The notes under the pieces were generated by a model. That model did not search any database, had not been told where the DNA came from, and saw only the letters and a program-made list of their open reading frames with translations. A program made the translations under genes and the position numbers. Shown piece after piece: positions 46,782 to 57,621 of a stretch of DNA of 64,000 bases. Source of the DNA: Robiginitomaculum sp. (GTDB taxonomy: Bacteria; Pseudomonadota; Alphaproteobacteria; Caulobacterales; Maricaulaceae); NCBI GenBank assembly GCA_002733905.1, contig NVXK01000022.1:1-64000 (forward strand), given 5' to 3'. Position 1 is the first letter of the stretch. Each line of letters opens with the position of its first letter.

Positions 46782-46898
46782 GTGGGAAAGAGTTCAAGCG
46801 ATAGGTTTGGTGGGATATTTCCCACACTTTTAGCTTGATATTACATATATTCGTGCTTAAATGAAGTTTCAAGTTCAAGAGGATGGGTTTTGTCCCAC
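46782..46898. promoter_or_regulatory. GTGGGA/TCCCAC operator array before cysD
   Basis: A perfect palindrome GTGGGATATTTCCCAC lies at 46810-46825. A same-sense half site GTGGGA is at 46782-46787, and an opposite half TCCCAC at 46893-46898 covers the second and third codons of cysD. Such spacing fits a dimeric DNA-binding protein controlling the cysD-cysNC operon, possibly also cysH. The HTH domain fused to CysD is a candidate binder. Confidence 0.55.
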
Positions 46899-48047
46899 GA
46901 TATTATGACGCAAATACCTGAAATATTAAAGCGTGCAGATGTTTTGGCCGCGCAAACTGGTCAATCTCTCTCTACGATTTCACGAAAACTGATGAATGAT
47001 GGCAAAGGGCTTTCCCGCCTAAAGAGCGGTGGTCAATGCACATTGAAAACGTTGAATGCCATGCTTTCGATCCTTGATCAGTTGGAAAAATCCGCAGGTA
47101 TTTCTACGCCTTCACATATAATCACGGATGCAAATTTACTCCCCCCCACGAGTTTAACCCATTTGCAGCGCCTTGAGGCTGAAAGCATTCATATTATGCG
47201 TGAAGTTGCGGCCCAGTGTGAAAACCCAGTTATGCTCTATAGTGTTGGCAAGGACAGCTCGGTTATGTTGCATTTGGCACAGAAAGCCTTTTTTCCATCT
47301 AAACCGCCATTCCCGTTTTTACATGTAGATACAGGTTGGAAGTTTAAAGAAATGATCCGTTTTCGTGATCAACGCGCCAAAGACCTCGGTATGAAACTTC
47401 TCGTGCATATGAATCCTGAAGGGTTGGCAGATGGTGTTGGGCCATTTAGCCATGGCTCTGCGGTGCATACGGATATTATGAAAACCCAAGGTCTGAAACA
47501 GGCTTTGAATAAATATAAATTTGACGCTGCCTTTGGTGGTGCGCGCCGTGATGAAGAAAAATCTCGCGCCAAGGAACGCGTATTCTCGTTCCGTAATGCA
47601 CAACACAGATGGGATCCGAAAAACCAAAGACCAGAGCTTTGGAATATTTATAATACACGCGTAGCCAAAGGCGAAAGCATGCGTGTCTTTCCGCTTTCCA
47701 ATTGGACAGAGCTTGATATTTGGCAATATATTTACAAAGAAAATATCGCCATTCCTGATCTCTATCTTGCGGCGAAACGCCCTGTTGTTGAACGCGATGG
47801 GGTGCTGATTATGGTTGATGATGACCGTATGGAAATCGGCCCTGATGAAGTGGTCGAAGAAAAAATGGTGCGTTTTCGCACGCTCGGGTGTTACCCGCTC
47901 ACAGGCGCGGTCGAGAGCGAAGCCGCAACCTTGCCAGAGATTATCCAAGAAATGCTTTTGACAACCACGTCTGAACGCCAAGGCCGCGTTATCGATAATG
48001 ATGGCGGTGCGAGCATGGAAGACAAAAAACAAGAGGGGTATTTCTAA
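46890..48047 (+). CDS. cysD: HTH-CysD fusion, sulfate adenylyltransferase subunit 2
   Basis: 385 residues from a TTG with AGAGGA upstream (ATG 46905 is an alternative). Normal CysD begins near residue 87 ([20 protein letters not shown]) and is complete: the PP-loop SVGKDSS (118-124), [32 protein letters not shown], and [11 protein letters not shown]. Residues about 6-66 look like a helix-turn-helix domain ([20 protein letters not shown], then RLKSGG and [15 protein letters not shown]). The junction has a run of seven C at 47141-47147. CysD and CysN form ATP sulfurylase, making APS. The stop overlaps the cysNC start by one base. Confidence 0.9.
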   Translation: MSHDIMTQIPEILKRADVLAAQTGQSLSTISRKLMNDGKGLSRLKSGGQCTLKTLNAMLSILDQLEKSAGISTPSHIITDANLLPPTSLTHLQRLEAESIHIMREVAAQCENPVMLYSVGKDSSVMLHLAQKAFFPSKPPFPFLHVDTGWKFKEMIRFRDQRAKDLGMKLLVHMNPEGLADGVGPFSHGSAVHTDIMKTQGLKQALNKYKFDAAFGGARRDEEKSRAKERVFSFRNAQHRWDPKNQRPELWNIYNTRVAKGESMRVFPLSNWTELDIWQYIYKENIAIPDLYLAAKRPVVERDGVLIMVDDDRMEIGPDEVVEEKMVRFRTLGCYPLTGAVESEAATLPEIIQEMLLTTTSERQGRVIDNDGGASMEDKKQEGYF

Positions 48048-49978
48048 TGGCCCATCATGATGACCTTATCGCGCAAGATATTCTTGCCTATCTTGACGTA
48101 CAAGAAAACAAAAGTTTTTTGCGTTTCATTACCTGCGGTAGTGTTGATGACGGCAAGTCGACACTGATTGGCCGCCTCCTCTATGACAGCAAACTTATCT
48201 ATGAAGATCAGCTTGAAAGCATAGAGCGTGACAGTAAAAAATTTGGTACCCAAGGCGAAGGCATAGATTTTGCTTTGCTTGTTGATGGCCTTGCGGCCGA
48301 GCGTGAACAGGGCATAACCATTGATGTCGCCTACAGGTTCTTCTCTACCGACAAGCGTAAATTTATTGTGGCAGATACACCAGGTCATGAACAATATACG
48401 CGCAATATGGCAACGGGTGCTTCTACGGCGGATGTCGCAATATTATTGATTGATGCACGCCATGGTGTGCAAGTGCAAACACGTCGCCATAGTATTATTG
48501 CCTCACTACTGGGCATTAAACACATTGTCGTGGCGATCAATAAAATGGATTTAGTGGATTTCTCTCAATCGACATTTAATAAAATCGAAGAAGAATATCG
48601 TGCTTTCGCACAAGAGTTGGACTTCGCAAATATCACCTGCATTCCCATGTCTGCTTTGAACGGCGATAATATTATCGACAAATCTGAGAACACGCCTTGG
48701 TATCAAGGGCAAAGCCTGATGCGGTTTTTGGAAACTGTTGATGTCAGCGAAGATGAAACCAAAGGTAATTTTCGTCTGCCAGTACAATGGGTCAACCGTC
48801 CAAATCTCGATTTTAGGGGTTTTTCAGGCACGATTGCATCTGGCCAGATTAAACCTGGCGACGAAATTATCGCGATCCCGTCGGGCAAACGTTCGCATGT
48901 CAAAGCCATTGTCACTATGGATGGTGATCTTGAAAGCGCGCAAAAACATCAGGCCATCACACTGACCTTGACTGACGAAATCGATATTTCCAGAGGTGAT
49001 ATGATTTGCGGTGTGGACAATCCATCCGCACAATCCGATCAATTTCTCTCTAAGCTTTTGTGGATGTCTGACAAACCGCTATTGCCTGGTCGTACTTATT
49101 TGATGAAGACCACCAATAAAACCATTCCTGTCACGGTCACGGACTTAAAACACAAGATCAACGTCAATGATTTTTCACATGAAGCAGGTAAGACCCTTGC
49201 CCTAAACGAAGTCGGCGTATGTAATCTCTCGCTCGATCAAGCCATTGCCTTTGATCCGTATAAAGAAAACCGCAATACGGGCAGTTTCATTCTCATTGAT
49301 CGCCATAGCAACGAAACTGTGGGCATGGGCTTACTTGATTTCTCATTGCGCCGTGCCTCGAATGTTGTCTGGCAAGAGCTAGAAATTGGACAGGCGGAAC
49401 GTGCAAACCAAAAACGCCAAAAACCAGCCTTGCTTTGGTTTACTGGTCTGTCGGGTTCGGGAAAATCAACGATTGCAAATTTGGTCGAGAAGAAACTTTT
49501 CGATATGGGGCACCATACTTATATTCTGGATGGGGATAATGTCCGTCACGGCCTTAACAAAGATTTGGGCTTTACCGAAGCTGACCGCGTTGAAAACATA
49601 CGCCGTGTTGGTGAGGTTGCTAAATTGATGACCGATGCAGGTTTGATCGTATTGGCGTCATTTATCTCGCCGTTCCGCGCGGAACGGCAAATGGCGCGGC
49701 GCTTGATTGATGAGGGACGTTTCATAGAAATTTTCATTGATACTTCCTTGGCAACAGCAGAAAAACGGGACGTGAAAGGCCTTTATGCCAAAGCCCGCCG
49801 TGGCGAAATTAAAAATTTCACTGGAATTGATAGCGAATATCAAGCACCAAAAAATCCAGAGCTTCGCATTGCCACCGAAAGTATGACTGCAGACGAGGCG
49901 GCAGAAAAAATCGTCAGCTATCTTAGCGACCAAGGTCTTTTACGTGCACGTGCATCAGCAGATAATTGGCAAATTTAA
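48047..49978 (+). CDS. cysNC: CysNC: ATP sulfurylase GTPase/APS kinase
   Basis: 643 residues, two fused enzymes. The N-terminal GTPase (CysN) has [19 protein letters not shown] (about 31-49), [17 protein letters not shown] and NKMD, and drives ATP sulfurylase with CysD. The C-terminal APS kinase (CysC, from about 455) has the P-loop [30 protein letters not shown] and FISPFRAER, making PAPS. The NodQ-like fusion is common in Alphaproteobacteria. It is co-transcribed with cysD and ends at a strong terminator. Confidence 0.97.
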   Translation: MAHHDDLIAQDILAYLDVQENKSFLRFITCGSVDDGKSTLIGRLLYDSKLIYEDQLESIERDSKKFGTQGEGIDFALLVDGLAAEREQGITIDVAYRFFSTDKRKFIVADTPGHEQYTRNMATGASTADVAILLIDARHGVQVQTRRHSIIASLLGIKHIVVAINKMDLVDFSQSTFNKIEEEYRAFAQELDFANITCIPMSALNGDNIIDKSENTPWYQGQSLMRFLETVDVSEDETKGNFRLPVQWVNRPNLDFRGFSGTIASGQIKPGDEIIAIPSGKRSHVKAIVTMDGDLESAQKHQAITLTLTDEIDISRGDMICGVDNPSAQSDQFLSKLLWMSDKPLLPGRTYLMKTTNKTIPVTVTDLKHKINVNDFSHEAGKTLALNEVGVCNLSLDQAIAFDPYKENRNTGSFILIDRHSNETVGMGLLDFSLRRASNVVWQELEIGQAERANQKRQKPALLWFTGLSGSGKSTIANLVEKKLFDMGHHTYILDGDNVRHGLNKDLGFTEADRVENIRRVGEVAKLMTDAGLIVLASFISPFRAERQMARRLIDEGRFIEIFIDTSLATAEKRDVKGLYAKARRGEIKNFTGIDSEYQAPKNPELRIATESMTADEAAEKIVSYLSDQGLLRARASADNWQI

Positions 49979-50023
49979 TAATAAACGTTTAGATTTATTT
50001 TCCATTTATGAGGAAAATTTATA

Positions 50024-50052
50024 AAAAAAGCCGGGGTCATGCCCCGGCTTTT
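50024..50052. terminator. Bidirectional terminator
   Basis: AAAAGCCGGGG and CCCCGGCTTTT form an 11-bp stem with loop TCATG, flanked by A and T runs. It lies between the convergent cysNC (stop 49978) and TonB receptor (stop 50076) genes and can end both. Confidence 0.93.
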
Positions 50053-50075
50053 CTACTCTTAATATAGACTTGGTT

Positions 50076-52451
50076 TTAGAACTTCACACGACCTTGTAGT
50101 GAAATTGTACGTCCTTGGCTAAAGAAGCTATAATTGGTTTTGCGGCCAAAACTAGAACCCGCAAGAGGCGCGTCACCTGTATATGTACGCACGATCTCAT
50201 CAGTAAGGTTTTTACCCAACAGCGCGATTTCCCATGGCCCATCTTGTGGCGCAAAAGAGATACGAGCATTGATTTTACTATATGCATCTTGGCGACCTGC
50301 AGGATCATGCGTTGCGGCTGCGTCATATGCGCTCGCATGAAAAAGGTTCACCATGCCACGAATTTCATAATCATTAGCAACAGCCATGTCGAAATCTAGG
50401 CTAATATTGCCTGAAAAATCAGACACGAGTTGATTTGAAAGACCTGTATAATCACACAATGTTGGTGTGGTTGGATCTGGGCTATTTGGTGTTTGACCAA
50501 AATAGCACTGACCATTTTTAAAGTCTGTAAATTCGAAATCTGTAAAGGCAAGACCACCATTAAGGCGGACATGATTGCTGAGTGCCCAACGGCCATCAAG
50601 CTCAATACCCTTAACTTCTGAACTCGCAGCATTACCAACATTAAAGCCAAGCACACCATCAAAAATTGAAATTTGTAGATCATCAAATTTTGTGTAAAAG
50701 GCTGTCGCATTTAACTCGGCTGAACCGCCGATTTTGAATTTACCACCAATTTCGTAATTGGTTGCTATTTCATCATCAAATTCAAATGCGTCATTTGTCG
50801 TCGCAAATGTACCTTTATTATTGGCACGGAAATCGAAACCGCCTGATTTAAAGCCGCGCGCCCAACTTGCATAGAGCATTGCGTCATCATTTACGTTCCA
50901 AACAAGTTTAACATCTGGAGAAAATTTTGTGACATTACGGTCACCTGTAACGGTTGGTGCGCCGAGATTGCCAAGGAAAAATGCACCTGTCGCCCCGAGA
51001 GCATTGAGGTTGGTTGAGCTAATGCCAAACCCACCTGCGAATACGGCTGCGGCTGCGGCTTGTGCGGCTGGTAAAGCACCGCCGCCATGGGCTTCAATAT
51101 TCATTTCACGACGACCTTCACGTTTATCATTCGTGATACGTCCGCCGAGTTGTAGCGTGAGACTGTCTTGGATATGCCAATTCACTTGTGCGAATGCTGA
51201 GAGAACACTGGCATCAACCTCGGCAATACGCGCCGCCTGTGTGTTAGAAAGAAGAGCGCCTGATGCACCGAGTGCAGGGATCAAAATTGAATTTGAAGCA
51301 ATTTTAATTTGGTCTTGGTAATTATGATCAGACGTTTGGTAATAGGCCCCAACGATATAATCATATGTATCACCGATAGGAGAGGTGAGACGGATTTCTT
51401 GCGAAAACTGCGTGTACTCTTCTTGAAGATCAGCCGTAAATACATTTGCACCTGTGAAATCACAATCACAGACTTCGTCATATTTCAAAGTTTCATAGGC
51501 TGAAATCGCTTGAAGGTTATGATCCCCTAATGCCCAATCAAGGGTCATTTGATATGTACCGATTTTATTGTTGGAACTATCACCATTAGAAGAGCGGATA
51601 CCGTCTTGTACTTCGTTTAGCACACTGGAATCTTGGCCAAATGCGGCAACAATAAACTGACCATAGGTAGAGCCGCCAACAGCTTGAGCATTTTCAATTT
51701 CAATATTGCGACCAAGAGTATCGAAATCGCTGATTTCAACTTTGAACGTCGCTTCTAAATTTTCTGTGACATCGACTTCAACAGTGCCGCGGATTGTAAA
51801 CTCTTCACGGTTTGGCTCGTCGCGGTTAAGGGTTGCATTTTCGATGAAACCGTCAAAATCACGGTAACGACCTGCAATACGCGCGCGTACACGATCTGAA
51901 ATCGCGCCAGACAGCATGCCTTCAACAATCGTTTCACCATCTTCAAATTCACGAGACACAAATAAGCTGCCTTCAAAACTATCGGTGGGTTTAGCCGTTG
52001 TGATATTCATTGCGCCCGCAACAGAGTTCTTACCGAACAAAATAGATTGTGGGCCGCGCAGGACTTCAACTCGTTCAAGGTCAAGGAAAGGGGCGCGCAC
52101 TTGTTGGCCACGCGGATAATGTACACCGTCAACATAAACACCAACAGATTGCTCGAAACCCTGATTAATACCAGAGCCGATACCGCGAATAAAGAAATTG
52201 GTAGAAATACCAGTTTCCGTATAGGTGAAATTTGGTACAATACTGGTTAAGTCTTCGATTTTAACGATTGAATTTTTTGCTAGCACATCTGCGCTGACTG
52301 CGGACATGGAGATTGGCACATCTTGCAAGCCTGCTTCGCGGAACTGGGCCGTGACGATGACTTCATCGAGTACGGGCCCTTCTTGTGCAAATGCAGAATT
52401 CGCAACGATAAAGGTGAGCGCAGAAGCGCTTAATATAGTTTTTTTAAACAT
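50076..52451 (-). CDS. TonB-dependent outer-membrane receptor
   Basis: 791 residues. A Sec signal peptide ends at ANSAFAQE (about 22), followed by a TonB box VLDEVIVTAQ and a plug domain (about 40-160: VPISMSAVSADVLAKNS, VYVDGVHYPRGQQV, VLRGPQSILFGKNSVAGAMN). The rest is a 22-strand beta-barrel ending in GRVKF, the outer-membrane assembly signal. It imports a ligand too large for porins, using TonB energy. The ligand is unknown; the divergent amidohydrolase, aldehyde dehydrogenase and GMC oxidoreductase suggest an organic nutrient rather than iron. Confidence 0.95.
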   Translation of the reverse strand: MFKKTILSASALTFIVANSAFAQEGPVLDEVIVTAQFREAGLQDVPISMSAVSADVLAKNSIVKIEDLTSIVPNFTYTETGISTNFFIRGIGSGINQGFEQSVGVYVDGVHYPRGQQVRAPFLDLERVEVLRGPQSILFGKNSVAGAMNITTAKPTDSFEGSLFVSREFEDGETIVEGMLSGAISDRVRARIAGRYRDFDGFIENATLNRDEPNREEFTIRGTVEVDVTENLEATFKVEISDFDTLGRNIEIENAQAVGGSTYGQFIVAAFGQDSSVLNEVQDGIRSSNGDSSNNKIGTYQMTLDWALGDHNLQAISAYETLKYDEVCDCDFTGANVFTADLQEEYTQFSQEIRLTSPIGDTYDYIVGAYYQTSDHNYQDQIKIASNSILIPALGASGALLSNTQAARIAEVDASVLSAFAQVNWHIQDSLTLQLGGRITNDKREGRREMNIEAHGGGALPAAQAAAAAVFAGGFGISSTNLNALGATGAFFLGNLGAPTVTGDRNVTKFSPDVKLVWNVNDDAMLYASWARGFKSGGFDFRANNKGTFATTNDAFEFDDEIATNYEIGGKFKIGGSAELNATAFYTKFDDLQISIFDGVLGFNVGNAASSEVKGIELDGRWALSNHVRLNGGLAFTDFEFTDFKNGQCYFGQTPNSPDPTTPTLCDYTGLSNQLVSDFSGNISLDFDMAVANDYEIRGMVNLFHASAYDAAATHDPAGRQDAYSKINARISFAPQDGPWEIALLGKNLTDEIVRTYTGDAPLAGSSFGRKTNYSFFSQGRTISLQGRVKF

Positions 52452-52519
52452 TATGGAGTCCTTTTATAGTAGAGCCTTTGTGGCTTCTTAGCCATAACTC
52501 TAGCAAATACTATGTATAT

Positions 52520-52537
52520 AGCAATGTATACTTTGCT
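52520..52537. promoter_or_regulatory. Near-palindrome between divergent operons
   Basis: AGCAATGTATACTTTGCT is an 18-bp palindrome with one mismatched pair. It lies between the TonB receptor (start 52451) and the amidohydrolase (start 52675), with a further AGCAAATA at 52502-52509. It is a likely operator or overlaps the promoters of both. Confidence 0.45.
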
Positions 52538-52674
52538 GTATAGCCAGTGTTCATACATGTAACATGTTGATAGTATACAATATTTATATTGAATTAGGCG
52601 GTCGTAACAAGTCTCTATGCATGGTTTTGCATATGCAACTTGAGCCATTAGCCAAAAAACGCTATAAGGTGAGT

Positions 52675-54414
52675 ATGAAAACATTAATGAAAACAATAGG
52701 TGTTTTTACGCTCATTTTGATCGTGTGGGCATGTTCACCGCGCAATCATGACGTATCTGCAGTTACAACAATAATTTATCCAGCAAAGACTATATTGACT
52801 GTAAGCACAGGTCAGGCAGAGGCCGTTGCTGTTCAGGACGGCATGATTGTTGGTGTTGGTGGGTTTTCCGAGATGCAAATTAAATTTCCAAAATCACAGA
52901 TAGATAATAGTTTCAAAAACCACGTTTTGGTACCAGGTCTGATCGACCCACATGTCCATATGATCTTAGGCGCGATGATGTATGCACGCCCATTTGCCCC
53001 ACCGTGGGATGTACAAACACCAAATGGTATTGTGAAGGGCCTTGCGGATCGGCAAGCCTTTCTTAAAGGTGTTGCGAAAATAGAATCCGAACACAAGGGT
53101 AAAAAGCCTCTCGTCGTATATGGCTATCATAACCTCGTTCACGGGGCATTGGACAAACATGATTTGGACGCAATCACAACAGAGCGCCCGCTCATTATTT
53201 GGCATTATTCTGGCCATGATTTTTACCTAAACACAAAGGCGCTCGCACATTTGAAAGTTGATGCCTCATGGGCGGAGACTTATATCGGCGTGCCACTGGG
53301 CGAAGATGGCTTGCCGACGGGGCGTGTGTATGAAGACGCGCTTGAGCGCTTTTTCCCCGTGATTGGAAAACTTCTTCTTGGCCCTTCGGATATCAAGAAA
53401 GGCTTTAATGGTTTCGAAGATATGTTGACCAGTTCAGGCGTCACAAGTGTCGCGGAACTTGGCTATGGATTATTTGGTCTCAAACTTGAAAACACTTATT
53501 ACAAACTTTTCTACGGCAAAGATTTTAATACGCGCTTATACCTCGTACCAGAACACCGTGCCTTTGCCCGAAAATATCAGGGCAGTCAAATTGAAGAAAT
53601 CAACAAATTAGTCGCAAAAACATCGGATAAATGGCCGCGTGTTTTACCGCAAATAAAGTTATTTACTGACGCTGCATTTTATTCGCAAACCATGCGCTTG
53701 CAAGAGCCAGGATATATTGCGGGCCAATCCGCAGGCCATGCAGGTGTTTGGGTCACAGGCCCCGACATACTCGCCGACACCATGCGCCCCTATTGGCAAG
53801 CAGGTTTTGACATTCGTATTCATTCAAACGGTGACGCCGCGCAAACGGCAACTTTGGACGCTTTGGCACAAGTCCGTGCCGAGTTTCCAGACATTCAGCA
53901 ACGCCTCGTGATTGAACACGCTGGCCTTGTGCGACCAGAACATATTGCACAAGCGAAAACCATGAATGTCGGCATTTCTGCCGCGAGCCATTATGTGCAT
54001 TACATGGGCGAGAGTTATGTTGAAGCCATTGGTGAGCGCGTCAAATATATGACCCCACTGGCATCAAGCATGCGCGCCGGCCTCCCAACGACTGTGCATT
54101 CCGACGCACCTCTAGCGCCGCCATCACCACTCACCGCCGCGTCCGTGCATATGTTACGTTCGACGCGACAAGGTGGTGTACTGACCCCTTCGGAACGCCT
54201 AAGCCCAGAGCAAGCTTTGCGCGCGATCACTCTGGACGCGGCGTGGGCGATGGGGTTGGAAACTGAGATTGGATCAATAGAGGTCGGCAAACGTGCGGAC
54301 TTTACTGTGCTCGCACAAAACCCGCTTACCACAAAAGCCGAGGAATGGCCTGAGATAAAAATTTGGGGTGTGGTTCTTGACGGCGTTAAAAAACCGATCA
54401 CAATCACCCAGTAA
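52675..54414 (+). CDS. YtcJ-like amidohydrolase lipoprotein
   Basis: 579 residues from the ATG at 52675 (MKTLMKTIGVFTLILIVWAC), preceded by AAGGTGAG; an upstream ATG exists at 52564. The signal ends in VWAC (Cys20), so a lipoprotein is likely. The metal-dependent amidohydrolase 3 domain shows DPHVHMILGAMM, IWHYSGHDFYLN, LFTDAAFYSQT, HSNGDAAQTATLDAL, and SDAPLAPPSP with EVGKRADFTVLA at the end. It hydrolyses an amide or related bond of an unknown compound outside the cytoplasm. It begins the catabolic run opposite the TonB receptor. Confidence 0.88.
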   Translation: MKTLMKTIGVFTLILIVWACSPRNHDVSAVTTIIYPAKTILTVSTGQAEAVAVQDGMIVGVGGFSEMQIKFPKSQIDNSFKNHVLVPGLIDPHVHMILGAMMYARPFAPPWDVQTPNGIVKGLADRQAFLKGVAKIESEHKGKKPLVVYGYHNLVHGALDKHDLDAITTERPLIIWHYSGHDFYLNTKALAHLKVDASWAETYIGVPLGEDGLPTGRVYEDALERFFPVIGKLLLGPSDIKKGFNGFEDMLTSSGVTSVAELGYGLFGLKLENTYYKLFYGKDFNTRLYLVPEHRAFARKYQGSQIEEINKLVAKTSDKWPRVLPQIKLFTDAAFYSQTMRLQEPGYIAGQSAGHAGVWVTGPDILADTMRPYWQAGFDIRIHSNGDAAQTATLDALAQVRAEFPDIQQRLVIEHAGLVRPEHIAQAKTMNVGISAASHYVHYMGESYVEAIGERVKYMTPLASSMRAGLPTTVHSDAPLAPPSPLTAASVHMLRSTRQGGVLTPSERLSPEQALRAITLDAAWAMGLETEIGSIEVGKRADFTVLAQNPLTTKAEEWPEIKIWGVVLDGVKKPITITQ

Positions 54415-54468
54415 AATAGTAAAGCCTCTGCCAAAAGAGTAAAAACAAAAACAATAAAAGGGAATAAA

Positions 54469-55890
54469 ATGTCAAATACCGCTAATATATTTCAAGCACA
54501 ATTGAAAGACTTTGAAGCCAATGGCGCACCAACTTATGAACAGCGTGTCACGAATTTAAAGAAAATATTAGTCGCAATTGATGCATGGGAAGATAGAATT
54601 ATTGCCGCGATTAGCAGTGACTTTGGCTCTGGCGAACTTGGGGGGCGGTCATCACATGAAACGATTATCGCAGAAACTTTCGTCAGCAAAACAGAAATTA
54701 AACACACCTTAAAACATTTGAAAAAATGGATGCGCCCTAAAAAAGTAAAAACGGCCATTCATTTCAAACCCGGGCGTGGTGAAATTCGCTATCAGGCTTT
54801 GGGTGTTGTTGGCGTGATCAGCCCGTGGAATTATCCGTTTTCACTTGCCATCGTTCCGATTGTGGCGGCTTTGGCGGCTGGTAATCGTGTGATGTTAAAA
54901 CCATCTGAACATACACCCAATACATCCGATGTATTGGCAAAAATGCTTGGTGAGCTTTTTGACGCAACAACCGTTGCAACCGTTATTGGTGGCGTAGAGG
55001 TCGCGACTGAATTTTCTGAACTGCCTTTTCACCATATCTTCTTTACGGGTTCAACCATGGTTGGCAAAATTGTCGCACAGGCGGCAGCCAAAAACTTGAC
55101 GCCAGTGACCTTGGAACTCGGGGGGAAATCTCCTGTGATTATCGATCCAAGCGCTGACCTAAACCTCAGTGCTAAACGTATTACTGCGGGCAAAACAATG
55201 AATTCAGGGCAAACATGTGTTGCCCCCGATTATATTCTTATGGCGCAAAAGGACATTCAGCCATTCGCGGAACAAATCATTAAAACAGCCGAAGACATGT
55301 ACCCAACCATTGCAGACAATCCAGATTATACATCGATTGTTTCGGACCGCCAATATCAAAGACAGATGGACTTGCTTGACGACGCGCGCAAAAAAGGCGC
55401 GACTGTGATGCAGGCTGGCAATGATAGTGATAATGCAATGGCGGCAAGCCGCAAAATACCGCTAAGTATTATTCTTGGGGTAACGCCAAATATGCGTGTC
55501 ATGCAAGAAGAAATATTCGGCCCATTACTACCGATTTTAAGTGTGGAAAGCCCGCAAGAGGCAATCAATCATATAGGGAAAGATGACCGCCCTCTCGCCC
55601 TCTATTGGTTTGGTTCTGACACCACAAACCGTGAAAAAGTACTGAACGGGACTTTGTCTGGCGGCGTGTCGATTAATGATACAATCATGCATGTTGCTCA
55701 GGAAAACCTGCCATTTGGCGGTGTTGGTGGGTCTGGCATGGGATCATATCACGGCGAATATGGTTTCAAAACCTTCTCGCATGCACGCAGTGTGTTTCAT
55801 CAAAGCAAGTTTAGCGGCACAAAAATGTTCTATCCACCTTACACAGAGAAAACAGATAAATTGCTTAAATTTCTTAAAAAACACGCTTAA
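54469..55890 (+). CDS. calB: Coniferyl aldehyde dehydrogenase-like ALDH
   Basis: 473 residues, NAD(P)-dependent aldehyde dehydrogenase. Seen: VISPWNYPFSLAIVPIVAAL, FTGSTMVGKIVAQAA, LELGGKSPVIID (general base Glu), and catalytic Cys250 in MNSGQTCVAPDY. The length and the SSDFGSGELGGRSSHETIIAE-type N-terminus fit the coniferyl aldehyde dehydrogenase group. The symbol is by resemblance; the true aldehyde is unknown and may come from the neighbouring GMC oxidoreductase. It starts 54 bases after the amidohydrolase. Confidence 0.88.
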   Translation: MSNTANIFQAQLKDFEANGAPTYEQRVTNLKKILVAIDAWEDRIIAAISSDFGSGELGGRSSHETIIAETFVSKTEIKHTLKHLKKWMRPKKVKTAIHFKPGRGEIRYQALGVVGVISPWNYPFSLAIVPIVAALAAGNRVMLKPSEHTPNTSDVLAKMLGELFDATTVATVIGGVEVATEFSELPFHHIFFTGSTMVGKIVAQAAAKNLTPVTLELGGKSPVIIDPSADLNLSAKRITAGKTMNSGQTCVAPDYILMAQKDIQPFAEQIIKTAEDMYPTIADNPDYTSIVSDRQYQRQMDLLDDARKKGATVMQAGNDSDNAMAASRKIPLSIILGVTPNMRVMQEEIFGPLLPILSVESPQEAINHIGKDDRPLALYWFGSDTTNREKVLNGTLSGGVSINDTIMHVAQENLPFGGVGGSGMGSYHGEYGFKTFSHARSVFHQSKFSGTKMFYPPYTEKTDKLLKFLKKHA

Positions 55891-55963
55891 CACTAAATTG
55901 AAAAACACGCTTAAAATCAAGCACGTTTAACACCAAGTACGTTCAAAATGGGGGATGTGGCCT

Positions 55964-57559
55964 ATGAGTATGCAAAGTTATGATTATGTAATTATTGGTG
56001 GTGGGTCTGCGGGCTGCACACTGGCTGCACGTCTGACCGAAGACCCTGATATACATGTTTGCCTGCTTGAGGCTGGGCCCAAGGATAAAAACCCGCTCAT
56101 ACACATGCCGCTTGGCTTTGCATTTTTAAGTAAAAATAAAAAATTAAACTGGATGTTGGAAACCGTACCGCAAAAAGGCTTAAACGGGCGCAGAGGCTAT
56201 CAACCGCGCGGGAAAACGCTTGGGGGTTCGTCTGCCATTAATGCCATGATTTACATTCGTGGCCATAAAAGTGATTATGAGAATTGGGTAAAAATGGGCG
56301 CAGAGGGTTGGGGTTGGGATGATGTTCTGCCATATTTCAAAAAATCCGAAAACCGCGAAGCAGGCGCAGATGAATTTCACGGTCAAGGCGGCCCCTTAAA
56401 CGTCACCAAGCTCCGTTCGCCAAACAAATTCAACGACTATTTTTTCAAAGCCAGCGACCAATTGCAATTACCCAGATCGGACGATTTTAACGGAGCCCAG
56501 TTTGAAGGCACTGGTTATTATGACGTTACACAAAAAAATGGCCAACGATGCTCCGCCGCCAAAGCGTACCTGACGCCAAACCTAGGGCGTAAAAACTTAA
56601 CCGTGATGACCAACGCCCATGTGTTAAAAATCAATGTCGATAACAAACGTGCACACAGTGTGACATTTGAAACAAAACGCATGAAGCACACTGTGGTCGC
56701 CCGCCGCGAAGTCTTGCTGAGCGCGGGTGCATTTGGTTCACCACAAATGCTTTTGCTGTCGGGGATTGGCGCGAAAGAAGAACTGGCTGAACATGGCATA
56801 GACTGTGTGCATGATTTGCCAGGCGTGGGTAAAAATCTGCACGACCATCTTGACTACACCATGTTATACCGCACGCACAATACAGACACGATTGGCACAT
56901 CACTTAAAGGTATCTTAAATGTCGTAAAAGGTTTCTTTAATTATACCTTTAAGAAAACAGGCTTGTTGACAACTAACGCCGCAGAAACAGGCGGGTTTTA
57001 TAAATCCAGCCCTGACGTAGAAGTCCCAGACTTGCAAATCCATTTTGTATCAACCTTGGTGGATGATCACGGACGTATCATGCACAAAGGTCATGGCTAT
57101 TCTTGCCATGTTTGCATTGTGCGCCCTAAATCACGCGGCACAGTCGCTCTGGCTAGCGCTGACCCATATGCACCGCCTCTTATTGATCCCGCATTCTTAA
57201 ATGACGATGCCGATCTGGATTTACTTTATAAGGGGGTCAGGTTTATGGAAAACCTGATGAACGCCCCTGCCTTTAACGACGTGCGCGGCGAGCGTATTTA
57301 TACGCAAGGGTTAGAAGGCAAGGAGGCATGGCACAAAGAAATCCGTGACCGTGCAGACACCATTTATCATCCCGTAGGTAGCTGTAAAATGGGCGTTGAT
57401 AACATGGCCGTCGTCTCGCCAGATTTAAAAGTTCATGGTCTCGAAGGCTTGCGCGTGATTGACGCGTCTATTATGCCACAACTGAATTCGGGCAATACAA
57501 ATGCTCCAACCATCATGATTGCGGAAAAAGCCGCCGATATGATTAAAGCCCAGCACTAA
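55964..57559 (+). CDS. GMC-family FAD alcohol oxidoreductase
   Basis: 531 residues from the ATG at 55964, which has a G-rich ribosome-binding site; ATG 55955 is also in frame. Seen: the FAD loop [51 protein letters not shown], the active-site HPVGSCKMG and [17 protein letters not shown]. The family includes choline and alcohol dehydrogenases that produce aldehydes. With the aldehyde dehydrogenase before it, it likely forms an alcohol-to-acid route. Confidence 0.93.
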   Translation: MSMQSYDYVIIGGGSAGCTLAARLTEDPDIHVCLLEAGPKDKNPLIHMPLGFAFLSKNKKLNWMLETVPQKGLNGRRGYQPRGKTLGGSSAINAMIYIRGHKSDYENWVKMGAEGWGWDDVLPYFKKSENREAGADEFHGQGGPLNVTKLRSPNKFNDYFFKASDQLQLPRSDDFNGAQFEGTGYYDVTQKNGQRCSAAKAYLTPNLGRKNLTVMTNAHVLKINVDNKRAHSVTFETKRMKHTVVARREVLLSAGAFGSPQMLLLSGIGAKEELAEHGIDCVHDLPGVGKNLHDHLDYTMLYRTHNTDTIGTSLKGILNVVKGFFNYTFKKTGLLTTNAAETGGFYKSSPDVEVPDLQIHFVSTLVDDHGRIMHKGHGYSCHVCIVRPKSRGTVALASADPYAPPLIDPAFLNDDADLDLLYKGVRFMENLMNAPAFNDVRGERIYTQGLEGKEAWHKEIRDRADTIYHPVGSCKMGVDNMAVVSPDLKVHGLEGLRVIDASIMPQLNSGNTNAPTIMIAEKAADMIKAQH

Positions 57560-57621
57560 ACTATATCCCTATTGTTTGCTTTTCTATCTTCGCTATAAGT
57601 GAGACTGAAAAGGATAAGATT

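Noticed and set aside
47319-48032. 237-codon open frame antisense to cysD
   Set aside because: It lies wholly within the well-supported cysD gene; the product has a low-complexity, Phe/His/Ile-rich composition and no ribosome-binding site.
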